A stretch of 13,570 bases of DNA, taken from an uncultured Moraxella sp. Its GTDB lineage: Bacteria; Pseudomonadota; Gammaproteobacteria; Pseudomonadales; Moraxellaceae. Positions 1 through 6,408 of the stretch are shown in pieces. Position numbers and translations under genes: made by a program. Positions within the stretch are counted from its first letter, which is position 1, and every line of letters starts with the position of its first letter. A model generated the notes under the pieces. The model saw nothing but the letters and a program-made list of their open reading frames with translations, ran no database searches and was not told where the DNA came from. The DNA is taken from assembly GCA_927911235.1 (NCBI GenBank), contig CAKMOY010000094.1:1-13570 (forward strand), in the 5' to 3' direction.

Positions 1-223
1 CTTGCCCTAGGTGAAATTGGGTGCGATATTCTCGGTAGTAACTCAAAGTCAGCATTGAGCTTGGTTTTCTAGGCTGATTTCATTTTTCCTGCCACCTTTT
101 TTGTGTTGTTCGTTGTATGCTTCTTGTAGTATGGTGAGCATATGAGTATAGGTACTTCTTTGGATGCCAAAGTAGCGTTTAAATTGTGCGTCACTGAGTT
201 TTTTCTGCTTGTTCGGGTATCAT
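1..223 (-). pseudogene. IS5-family transposase N-terminus, frameshifted and cut by window edge
   Basis: Reading the minus strand from the ATG at 223, one extra A at about 220 would restore MYPNKQKKLSDAQFKRYFGI, followed by residues including STYTHMLTILQEAYNEQHKK and GGRKNEISLENQ. The frame then stops at about 53-62, but a neighbouring frame continues with MLTLSYYREYRTQFHLGQ. One missing base near 58 would join the two. This is the helix-turn-helix front part of DDE transposases of the IS5 family (known family pattern); the catalytic DDE residues would lie outside the window. With two frame breaks the gene is probably inactive, or the sequence carries indel errors as elsewhere in this window. 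Confidence 0.65.
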
Positions 224-272
224 GCTTTTGCTGTTTTTTCTAAAAATCAGTATTATACCAAATCACTATTAA

Positions 273-289
273 GGTTTGGAAAGAGGTCT
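273..289 (-). repeat. Probable terminal inverted repeat of the IS5-family element
   Basis: AGACCTCTTTCCAAACC on the minus strand marks the likely element boundary. Only one copy is in the window, so the assignment rests on its similarity to known IS5-family ends and on its position about 50 bases upstream of the transposase start. Confidence 0.45.
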
Positions 290-347
290 AGTGTATTGTG
301 CTAAATAATGCTAAAATAACGGCAATTTTTTGAGATTTTGACAACTT

Positions 348-377
348 TTGACAACCTTAACTTTGGCAATGGATAAT
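348..377 (+). promoter_or_regulatory. Putative recN promoter with a tandem decamer
   Basis: A consensus TTGACA at 348-353 is followed after 18 bases by GATAAT at 372-377, a good sigma70-type pair. The -35 lies in the second copy of a direct repeat TTTTGACAAC (336-345 and 346-355), giving a second TTGACA at 338-343. The expected start of transcription would fall at or just past the recN ATG (380), so the message would be leaderless, or the true start is elsewhere. No LexA-type palindrome was seen. Confidence 0.45.
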
Positions 378-379
378 TT

Positions 380-2083
380 ATGCTAACCCAATTGACATTA
401 CAAAATTTGGCATTGGTAAAAAATGCCGAAATGCAAATGCACACAGGTTTTAACGTGATTACAGGTGAAACAGGGGCGGGCAAGTCCTTGTTGTTAGACG
501 CATTACAGCTTTGTGTCGGCGGTCGCACTGATGGCGGTCTGATTCGGCATGGACAGCCAACAGCGGACGTTTTTGCCGAATTTGACATCAGCCATTTGCC
601 ACAAGTGCAAAACTGGATTGACGAACAAAATTATCAAGTTGATGACAATATCTTGTTAATCCGCCGTCAATTAGCCAATCAAAACGGCACAATTCGCAGT
701 AAAGCATGGCTAAACGGCTCGCCAATTAGCATGAATGAGTTAAAAATTCTCGGCAATTTTTTAGTAAATATCCACAGCCAACACGCACAGCACAGCCTTT
801 TGCGTCCACAATTTGTCAGCGAATGGCTAGACAGTGCCACAGGTTTAACGGCTTTGGCTAATGATGTGCGACAGGCGTTTTTGCATTATGAAAAACTCAA
901 AACCCAAGCCGAGAATCAAGCGAAAGATGAAAAATTACGCCAACAACAAATAGAAATTTTAACCAATAAATTAGCCGATATTGAACCAATTATTCATATT
1001 AACTACAAAGAAATTGAAGCAGAATATGATGAATTGTCCAATTTAGAAAATTTGATAGAACAAGCGTCTTTATCGGTCAGCTTGTTAAACAATGACAGCG
1101 ATGAGCCAGATGTTATGCGACTGTTGTCCCGAGCGATAAAATTGTGCGAAAATCAAGCCGACATTAGCCCAACCTATGCCAACTGTGTAGAACAACTGTA
1201 CCAAGCCCAAAGTTTGGTTAGCGATGTGGCAAGTACGCTTGCCGACTATGCCGAAGGACAAAGCCTTGACCCAGAACGTTTGGTGATACTTGATGAACAA
1301 TTGTCGCTATTTCATCGGTTAGCTCGCAAATATCAGACCACGCCAGATGAATTATTAAACGATGCGGTGCAATGGCAAGCCGAACTTGATGAATTAGAAA
1401 GCCGACTTTCGCCTGAAGCCTTAGCTGAAGAGATTGCCGTTTCTTACCAACATTTTTTGAGCCTTGCCAATGATTTGGATAGCAAACGCCAACACAATGC
1501 CAAACGTTTAAGCGATGGTTTGGTAGAGCGGTTAAAACTGCTTGCCTTGCCAAATGTACAAGCCGAATTTTGTTTTGAAAAATTGGAAAAACCGCAAAGC
1601 ACAGGCGTGTCCAGTATTGAACTGTTGTTTAGTGCTAACGTGGGTATGCCTATGCAACCGATTCACAAAATCGCATCAGGCGGTGAGTTATCTCGCTTGG
1701 CATTGGTCATGCAGGTGATTGACGCTCAAGGCATTTGCCGAGAAACAGAAGAAATGCCTTTACACCAAAATACCAAACAATTATTGGTTTTTGATGAAGT
1801 AGACGTGGGAATTAGCGGTGGTACGGCTCAAATTGTGGGCGAATTGTTGCGAGAGCTTGGCAAAGGGCAACAAATTTTGGCGATTACGCACCAAGCCCAA
1901 GTCGCTTCGCAAGCCCATCAGCATATTTTGGTATATAAAACCCAAGACGACCAAGCCCAATCACATTTAACGATTTTGGACGGTGAAGCACAAGTGAATG
2001 AATTGGCAAGAATGTCGGGCGGTATCAATATTACCGAAACCACGTTGGAACACGCTCGCAGTCTATTAGCCAATGTGCAATAA
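380..2083 (+). CDS. recN: DNA repair protein RecN (SMC-like ATPase)
   Basis: RecN is a cytosolic SMC-like ATPase that acts early in recombinational repair of double-strand breaks together with RecA. The 567-residue product is close to the usual family length (about 550). The Walker A motif GETGAGKS is at residues 29-36, the ABC signature ASGGELSR at 432-439, the Walker B segment LLVFDEVDVGISGG at 468-481, and the His-switch region ITHQAQVASQ starts at 502. The middle, roughly 150-380, is rich in charged residues and glutamine, as expected for the coiled-coil arms. The start MLTQLTLQNLALVKNAEM aligns with the normal RecN N-terminus, which supports the ATG at 380 despite a weak ribosome binding site. 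recN leads the run towards yqgE and ruvX. The frame is intact. Confidence 0.97.
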   Translation: MLTQLTLQNLALVKNAEMQMHTGFNVITGETGAGKSLLLDALQLCVGGRTDGGLIRHGQPTADVFAEFDISHLPQVQNWIDEQNYQVDDNILLIRRQLANQNGTIRSKAWLNGSPISMNELKILGNFLVNIHSQHAQHSLLRPQFVSEWLDSATGLTALANDVRQAFLHYEKLKTQAENQAKDEKLRQQQIEILTNKLADIEPIIHINYKEIEAEYDELSNLENLIEQASLSVSLLNNDSDEPDVMRLLSRAIKLCENQADISPTYANCVEQLYQAQSLVSDVASTLADYAEGQSLDPERLVILDEQLSLFHRLARKYQTTPDELLNDAVQWQAELDELESRLSPEALAEEIAVSYQHFLSLANDLDSKRQHNAKRLSDGLVERLKLLALPNVQAEFCFEKLEKPQSTGVSSIELLFSANVGMPMQPIHKIASGGELSRLALVMQVIDAQGICRETEEMPLHQNTKQLLVFDEVDVGISGGTAQIVGELLRELGKGQQILAITHQAQVASQAHQHILVYKTQDDQAQSHLTILDGEAQVNELARMSGGINITETTLEHARSLLANVQ

Positions 2084-2120
2084 TTTTTTAGATTAATTTA
2101 ACAAAAATTGAAGTCAAACA

Positions 2121-2687
2121 ATGCCAAATAACCCAAATTTTACCCATCATTTTTTATTAGCCACGCCCAACATTGACAGCGGTATTTTTGAAAAATCACT
2201 GATTTATATCTGTCGCCACGACAAACAGGGCGTGCTAGGCTTGATTATTAACAAGCCCAATCCCTACACGCACATTAGCAAGCTATTTGAAGATTTGGAC
2301 ATTGCCGTAACCCAAAGAGAACTTCGCCACAAACGCCCCTTGATGAGCGGTATGTTAAATCCTGAAGTCGGCTTTGTGCTACACACAGGACAGCCGATTT
2401 GGGCTTCGTCCTTTGTGGTGAGCGAAAATATCTGTATCACCACGAGCCGAGATATTTTGCACAGTATCGCCACAGGGCAAGGCATGAGCCACTTTGAGCT
2501 GTGTTTGGGTCATGCCAGTTGGCAAAAAGGACAGCTAGAAAGCGAGATTGCCAACGGCGATTGGCTACTTACCCCTGCAAGCCAAACGGTTTTGTTTCAG
2601 ACCGATTATGACAAACGTTGGCAAACAGTGAGCGAGCAATTGGGCGTGAATTTTGATATTTTTAGCACCGAAATTGGGAGAGCATAA
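2121..2687 (+). CDS. yqgE: YqgE/AlgH family protein (DUF179)
   Basis: This 188-residue protein belongs to the YqgE/AlgH family, which is usually about 185 residues. Its biochemical role is not established; in Pseudomonas it was linked to alginate regulation (AlgH). Family hallmarks are visible: HHFLLATP near the start (residues 9-16), IFEKSLIYICRHD (22-34), GVLGLIINKP (37-46), a GxxxPEVGFVLHTG segment around 75-90, and LGHASWQKGQLESEI in the C-terminal third. No signal peptide or membrane segment is seen. It lies 37 bases after recN and 15 bases before ruvX. The yqgE-ruvX pairing is widely conserved in gammaproteobacteria and supports both identifications and cotranscription. Confidence 0.93.
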   Translation: MPNNPNFTHHFLLATPNIDSGIFEKSLIYICRHDKQGVLGLIINKPNPYTHISKLFEDLDIAVTQRELRHKRPLMSGMLNPEVGFVLHTGQPIWASSFVVSENICITTSRDILHSIATGQGMSHFELCLGHASWQKGQLESEIANGDWLLTPASQTVLFQTDYDKRWQTVSEQLGVNFDIFSTEIGRA

Positions 2688-2702
2688 AATAGGCAAATAT
2701 CA

Positions 2703-3146
2703 ATGGAAAATTCACAAATAAAAACCATCATGGGACTGGATTTTGGCATTAGCAAAATGGGCATTTCGCTTGGCAATACGCTCACGCAAACGGCGACACC
2801 GCTTATGCAGTTTAAAATGGATAATGGCAAGCCTGATTGGCAAAAATTGTTAAACATTATCACCGAATGGCAAGTGAGCCAAATTGTGATCGGTTTACCG
2901 CTGAATATGGACGGTACGGATTCTGAGCTTGGTAATCGTGCCAAAAAATTCGCCAGACGGCTCAATCATCAGCTTGAAATGGCACATATCCCCTGCTCTG
3001 TTATCATGGCAGACGAGCGGTTAAGTAGTCGTGAAGCCAAAAATCTAGCGTGGGAATATGGCTTAATCAAAAATGAAAATGAGCCGATTGATAGTATTGC
3101 TTCGGCGATTATGCTTGGCAGTTGGCTTAGAGAAAACTTTTTATGA
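2703..3146 (+). CDS. ruvX: Holliday junction resolvase-like protein RuvX / pre-16S rRNA nuclease YqgF
   Basis: The product is 147 residues with an RNase H-like fold expected for the YqgF family, which trims the 5' end of pre-16S rRNA and has been described as a resolvase-like nuclease. The likely catalytic acidic residues are D13 in GLDFGISKMGIS, E105 in DERLSSREA (104-112), and D130 in IDSIASAIMLGSWL. The family motif IVIGLPLNMDGT is at 61-72. GLDFGISKMG differs from the more usual GLDYGTKRIG but keeps the key Asp. The gene follows yqgE by 15 bases, and its stop overlaps the start of the next gene (ATGA at 3143-3146), which indicates a translationally coupled operon. Confidence 0.93.
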   Translation: MENSQIKTIMGLDFGISKMGISLGNTLTQTATPLMQFKMDNGKPDWQKLLNIITEWQVSQIVIGLPLNMDGTDSELGNRAKKFARRLNHQLEMAHIPCSVIMADERLSSREAKNLAWEYGLIKNENEPIDSIASAIMLGSWLRENFL

Positions 3147-3592
3147 CCGAAACTATTCAATCAGCACAAGAAAATTCACAAAATGGATTTTCCCCCATGA
3201 TTATCGGCTTAATCCGCCAAGCCCAAACGTTAAACAAAATCAGCATTTATCTGATTTATCTAGCGATTGGCTTATTTTTGATTTTTGGCACGCTCAAAAG
3301 CTTGCCAAATTTTCATGATAACACATTGATTTATCAAGGATTTTATTATTTACCGTATGGTTTTATTGGGCTGACTATTCCGCTATCTTGCTATGTGGCG
3401 TTTATTTTGTATCGTTATCGGTTGAGCCAGCCGAGCATGATTTTCACCTGTCTTGGCGTGGGTTTTGGGTTATTTTTGGTGAGTAGCTATGTCGCCTTTG
3501 CGTCATGGATTGGCGTGACGTTTATGTTTAAAGCCAATTTGACACGATTTTTTAAATTTATTCATGGCGAAGCTTTGCCAACACGCAAATAA
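3143..3592 (+). CDS. Hypothetical three-helix inner-membrane protein
   Basis: I do not recognise this 149-residue protein. It has a polar N-terminus (1-32) and three hydrophobic stretches at about 33-52 (ISIYLIYLAIGLFLIFG), 70-90 and 99-129, followed by a short basic tail ending in PTRK. It is therefore most likely an inner-membrane protein. No catalytic motif, cysteine pair or signal cleavage site stands out. Its ATG overlaps the ruvX stop (ATGA), so translation is probably coupled to ruvX, and it lies 26 bases ahead of the tusA-like gene. Base composition resembles its neighbours, which argues for a resident, perhaps lineage-restricted gene. Confidence 0.8.
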   Translation: MTETIQSAQENSQNGFSPMIIGLIRQAQTLNKISIYLIYLAIGLFLIFGTLKSLPNFHDNTLIYQGFYYLPYGFIGLTIPLSCYVAFILYRYRLSQPSMIFTCLGVGFGLFLVSSYVAFASWIGVTFMFKANLTRFFKFIHGEALPTRK

Positions 3593-3618
3593 ATCATTAA
3601 AAAAATTAAGAGAAAAAA

Positions 3619-3996
3619 ATGACAAATATCCAATCAAATCATGAACTTGATACACAAGGGCTTATCTGTCCAGAGCCGATTATGCTCCTTCATAAAGCTA
3701 TTCGCACCGCACAGCCTAGCGAGATTATCCACGTCATCGCAAGCGACCCTGCGACCACACGAGATATTCCCAATTTTTGTAGGTATCTTGGGCATACCTT
3801 GCTTGAGCAACAGGACGTGATTAATCCACAAAATCATGCCGAACCAGACCCTTATGCCAATGTTTATCATTATTGGATTCAAAAAAAAATCTGGCTAAAA
3901 GATACATTTTTACAACACAATTTTGCTAAAAAATGGACGGAAAAAACTTGCCAAAAGTTTAATTTTGTTTTAATGTGGTACACAGTTTTTTTGTGA
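3619..3996 (+). CDS. TusA-family sulfurtransferase-like protein, C-terminus altered by a poly-A frameshift
   Basis: TusA-family proteins carry sulfur as a persulfide on a conserved Cys, for example for tRNA 2-thiouridine synthesis. Here LDTQGLICPEPIMLLHKAI starts at residue 10, with the sulfur-carrying Cys at C17 in the CPxP motif. The second hallmark, DPATTRDIPNFC, is at 43-54. TusA relatives are about 75-95 residues, but this frame runs to 125. After YWIQKK the sequence passes a run of nine A (3881-3889); with eight A it would read SG and stop at 3896-3898, a normal-length protein of 92 residues. The extra tail resembles nothing known and its stop lies inside the terminator stem at 3993, so the tail is probably artefactual. 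AAGAGA at 3608-3613 is the ribosome binding site. Whether it is TusA itself or a paralogue is unclear. Confidence 0.85.
   Translation: MTNIQSNHELDTQGLICPEPIMLLHKAIRTAQPSEIIHVIASDPATTRDIPNFCRYLGHTLLEQQDVINPQNHAEPDPYANVYHYWIQKKIWLKDTFLQHNFAKKWTEKTCQKFNFVLMWYTVFL
3948..3976 (+). promoter_or_regulatory. Possible promoter upstream of terD
   Basis: TTGCCA at 3948-3953 and TAATGT at 3971-3976 are 17 bases apart. This would start transcription near 3983, just ahead of the hairpin at 3993-4017, placing that hairpin in the terD leader. Both hexamers are imperfect. Confidence 0.3.
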
Positions 3997-4025
3997 ATAA
4001 AATCTGATTTTATCCACTTTTTTTT
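3993..4025 (+). terminator. Rho-independent terminator after the tusA-like gene
   Basis: GTGAATAAAAT (3993-4003) pairs with ATTTTATCCAC (4007-4017) around the loop CTG, with one A-C mismatch, and is followed by a run of eight T (4018-4025). It fits the end of the recN-to-tusA run. It also lies 37 bases upstream of the terD start, so terD needs its own promoter or readthrough. Confidence 0.7.
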
Positions 4026-4061
4026 ACTTTTCACACTTATTTTTAACATAAGGAATTTATC

Positions 4062-4638
4062 ATGGCGATTAGCTTAACCAAAGGCGGAAACGTAAATCTT
4101 TCAAAAGAAGCCCCTACTTTAACCAATATGACTGTCGGTCTAGGCTGGAATCCACGTGCGACAGACGGTCAAGCGTTTGACCTTGATGCGATTGCATTTT
4201 TTAGTAAAAGAAGACGGCAAAGTGCGTGCGGACAATGATTTTATCTTTTTTAACAACTTAAAATCAGTAGACGGCTCGGTAGAACACACAGGCGACAACC
4301 GCACAGGTGAAGGCGATGGCGATGATGAAACCATCAAAGTAGATTTGACAAAAGTCCCTGCCGATGTAAACAAAATCATCTTTTGTGCGGTCATCTATGA
4401 CGGTCAAGCCCGTAACCAAAACTTCGGTCAAGTAAGTAATGCCTATATCCGTATCGTAAACGCACAAGGCGGTAGCGAAGTGGCTCGTTATGACTTGTCA
4501 GAAGACGGTAGCACCGAAACGGCGATGATTTTTGGTGAGTTGTACAAACACAATGGCGAATGGAAATTCCGTGCAGTCGGTCAAGGTTTTGCTGGCGGTT
4601 TAGGACCTTTGGCAAGCTCATATGGCGTTGCGGTTTAA
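4062..4638 (+). pseudogene. terD: TerD-family stress protein, disrupted by a single-base frameshift
   Basis: TerD proteins are cytosolic calcium-binding members of the Ter (tellurite/stress resistance) family. Translation from the ATG at 4062, eight bases after AAGGA (4050-4054), gives [40 protein letters not shown] and IAF, then goes out of frame. The remainder continues in the next frame as [20 protein letters not shown], then the calcium-loop motif [15 protein letters not shown], and ends SSYGVAV. Reducing the six T at 4197-4202 to five restores a 191-residue protein, the usual TerD length, with the HTGDN motif at 75-89. As given, translation stops soon after residue 50. The gene heads a cluster with an AIM24-family gene and a second terD. 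The break could be a sequencing error, a slippage switch or true loss. Confidence 0.88.
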
Positions 4639-4689
4639 TTAAAATTGTGAATAAAATATTAATAATGTTTTAATTTTATAAAATCAATG

Positions 4690-4725
4690 AAATAAAAGGG
4701 TTAGGCGTTGCTTGCCCTTTTATTT
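4690..4725 (+). terminator. Hairpin/terminator between terD and the AIM24-family gene
   Basis: AAATAAAAGGG (4690-4700) pairs perfectly with CCCTTTTATTT (4715-4725) around a 14-base loop. The stem is A/T-heavy and the T run is short, so termination may be partial. It may set the ratio of terD to the downstream genes. Confidence 0.5.
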
Positions 4726-4767
4726 TATACGATTTTTAAAATAATTTTTTAAATATATGGAAATACG

Positions 4768-5529
4768 ATGGCAGTAACATTTAATTTATTGGGCGATAAC
4801 GAACCCTTTTTACATTGTAACCTAAAGCAAGGTGATATCGTGCATTGCGAAGCCAATGCCATGGTGATGATGGAGTCCAACCTTGAACTCAAAGGCACAT
4901 TACAAGGCGGTATTATGCAAGCCTTAATGAGACGTTTTGCCAATGGTGAATCGCTGTTTCAACAAAAAATTGAAGCGGTGCGTGGCGAAGGCGACTGCCT
5001 ACTTGCCCCAACGCTTGATGGCGATATGCAGATTTTGGACGTGGGTAATGTGCAATACACCCTAAGCGATGGGGCATTTGTCGCTTCTAGTGGCAACGTG
5101 GAAATCAAAGCCAACATTCAGCGTAACCTTGGCGGTGCGATTTTTGGTGATACAGGCGGTTTTATGGTCATGCAAACGCATGGACACGGGCAAGTTGTCG
5201 TATCTGGCTTTGGCTGTTTATTTGAAATTGATGTTACCCCTGATAAAGATGTGTTGATTGACAACGGTCATGTGGTGTGTTGGGATAGCCGTTTACAATA
5301 TAGCTTGTCAGTTTCTACCAGTCAAAACAAAGGCTTTTTGGGCAATATCATCAATTCTGTTACCAGTGGCGAAGGCATGGTATTAAAATTTTCTGGGGCG
5401 GGCAAGGTCGTGCTTTGCTCTCGCAACCGTGATAATTATCAAGGCTGGCTACAAAGCGTGCTAGGCTCTGGCAATGCAGGTAGTACCAGTAGCGGTAATA
5501 GTGGTGGATTATTAGGCGGTCTTTTATAA
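4768..5529 (+). CDS. AIM24 / TIGR00266 family protein
   Basis: This 253-residue protein looks like the AIM24 (DUF124, TIGR00266) family, a beta-rich fold also found in yeast mitochondrial Aim24. Its bacterial role is unknown, but association with TerD-type genes has been noted in comparative genomics. The best family signature is SGEGMVLKFSGAGKVVLCSR from residue 200. Other typical segments are GDIVHCEANAMVMME near 22-36, the Gly-rich stretch after ANIQRN, and VLIDNGHVVCWDS. The last 20 residues are low complexity, Gly/Ser-rich, ending GGLLGGLL. No signal peptide or membrane helix is visible. It lies between two terD genes and 55 bases before the second. The family call is firm; the function is not known. 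Confidence 0.85.
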   Translation: MAVTFNLLGDNEPFLHCNLKQGDIVHCEANAMVMMESNLELKGTLQGGIMQALMRRFANGESLFQQKIEAVRGEGDCLLAPTLDGDMQILDVGNVQYTLSDGAFVASSGNVEIKANIQRNLGGAIFGDTGGFMVMQTHGHGQVVVSGFGCLFEIDVTPDKDVLIDNGHVVCWDSRLQYSLSVSTSQNKGFLGNIINSVTSGEGMVLKFSGAGKVVLCSRNRDNYQGWLQSVLGSGNAGSTSSGNSGGLLGGLL

Positions 5530-5584
5530 TTTCTTCACATTTTTTTTACAATAAAATTTTTTATCAACAACAGGGAGTTTTCTC

Positions 5585-6187
5585 ATGGCGGTAAGTTTAC
5601 AAAAAGGTCAAAAAATTTCTTTGGAAAAAGAAGCAGGCGGTGCATTAAGCCGTGTCAAAATGGGCTTGGGTTGGGACGTGGCAAGTTCTGGCAAAGCAGG
5701 CGGTTTTTTGGGTGGCTTGTTTGGTGGCGGTGGTGGCAATGACAGCATTGATCTTGATGCGTCTTGCATTATGTTTGACACCAACAAACAACCGATTGAT
5801 GCAATTTGGTTCGGTCAGTTACAATCCAAAGACGGCAGTATTCAGCACACAGGCGACAACCGCACAGGTGCTGGCGATGGCGATGATGAAGTGATTAACG
5901 TGGATTTATCTCGTATTCCTGCCAATGTGCAATCGCTCGTTTTTACCGTGAATAGCTTTACAGGGCAAACTTTTGAAAAAGTTGCCAATGCGTTTTGCCG
6001 TATTATCAATGCCAATAACAACAGCGAAGTTGCCCGTTACAATCTATCGGCACAAGGCAGTCATACGGCGTTGATTTTGGCAAAAGTCTATCGTCATAAT
6101 GGCGAATGGAAAATGCACGCCATTGGCGAAACAGCAAGCGGTCGTACGTTCCATGATTTAATGCCAGCCATTATGCCACACGCTTAA
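5585..6187 (+). CDS. TerD-family protein with glycine-rich insertion (TerX/TerZ-like)
   Basis: This 200-residue TerD-domain protein is intact. It starts MAVSLQKGQKISLEKEAG after AGGGAG (5572-5577). GLGWD is at 27-31, then a Gly-rich loop GGFLGGLFGGGGG at 39-51, IDLDAS at 55-60 and the calcium-binding motif [15 protein letters not shown] at 88-102. The C-terminus RTFHDLMPAIMPHA is typical of TerX/TerZ-like members and differs from the upstream terD. Such proteins are cytosolic and linked to resistance to tellurite, phage or other envelope and DNA stress; the exact role here is unknown. The gene closes the terD-AIM24-terD cluster and is followed directly by a strong terminator. The loop resembles the tail of the neighbouring AIM24 protein. 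Confidence 0.9.
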   Translation: MAVSLQKGQKISLEKEAGGALSRVKMGLGWDVASSGKAGGFLGGLFGGGGGNDSIDLDASCIMFDTNKQPIDAIWFGQLQSKDGSIQHTGDNRTGAGDGDDEVINVDLSRIPANVQSLVFTVNSFTGQTFEKVANAFCRIINANNNSEVARYNLSAQGSHTALILAKVYRHNGEWKMHAIGETASGRTFHDLMPAIMPHA

Positions 6188-6202
6188 TCGCTTTATTTTG
6201 AC

Positions 6203-6238
6203 AAAAACCATCTTAAACTTAAATTAAGGTGGTTTTTT
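6203..6238 (+). terminator. Rho-independent terminator after the TerD/AIM24 cluster
   Basis: CCATCTTAA (6208-6216) pairs with TTAAGGTGG (6224-6232), with one T-G wobble and a 7-base loop. The stem is extended by A and T runs and ends in six T (6233-6238). It closes the cluster 15 bases after the second terD stop. Confidence 0.8.
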
Positions 6239-6344
6239 GTACAAAAAAACATTCAACGAGCGTTCAGTTTTTGCAATAATTTAGCAATAATATATTACCA
6301 TTTCTATATAAAATTGTGAGTACAAGTAACTTTTGCTATGCTAT

Positions 6345-6350
6345 TATAAT
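6345..6350 (+). promoter_or_regulatory. Putative -10 element of the ACP-like gene
   Basis: A perfect TATAAT lies at 6345-6350 in the 170-base gap before the ACP-like gene. No good -35 is found 16-18 bases upstream; TTGTGA at 6314-6319 is too far away. Transcription would start near 6357, leaving a leader of about 50 bases. The promoter may need an activator. Confidence 0.4.
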
Positions 6351-6355
6351 TGCAA

Positions 6356-6376
6356 ATAAAGGCAAAAAACCTTTAT
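6356..6376 (+). promoter_or_regulatory. Hairpin at the expected 5' end of the ACP-like mRNA
   Basis: ATAAAGG (6356-6362) pairs perfectly with CCTTTAT (6370-6376) around a 7-base A-rich loop. It starts where the message is expected to begin and ends 20 bases before the ribosome binding site AAGGA (6396-6400). It could stabilise the mRNA; this is inference. Confidence 0.35.
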
Positions 6377-6408
6377 GAAATCCAACTTTTTTTAAAAGGA
6401 ATACTAAC

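Larger units (their letters stand above)
1..289 (-). mobile_element. Partial IS5-family insertion sequence, one end
   Basis: The element enters from outside the window and ends near position 289. Its outer end, read on the minus strand, is AGACCTCTTTCCAAACC (289 down to 273), which resembles the terminal inverted repeats of the IS427/IS1031 side of the IS5 family. Inside lies a transposase N-terminus reading towards position 1. The other end is not in the window, so the partner repeat and target duplication cannot be checked. The element stops about 90 bases upstream of recN and may have replaced its native upstream region. The IS5 assignment comes from recalled family sequence. Confidence 0.6.

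Noticed and set aside
1085..1553. Minus-strand open frames inside recN
   Set aside because: They overlap conserved RecN coding sequence, show no recognisable domains and have no plausible start signals.
4156..4638. Independent 160-residue gene starting at 4156
   Set aside because: Its first residues are out-of-frame terD sequence; the rest is the TerD C-terminal part shifted by one base.
4768..6187. CRISPR array or tandem repeats in the Gly-rich coding regions
   Set aside because: The repeated GGT/GGC codons encode Gly-rich protein segments; there is no regular repeat-spacer pattern anywhere in the window.
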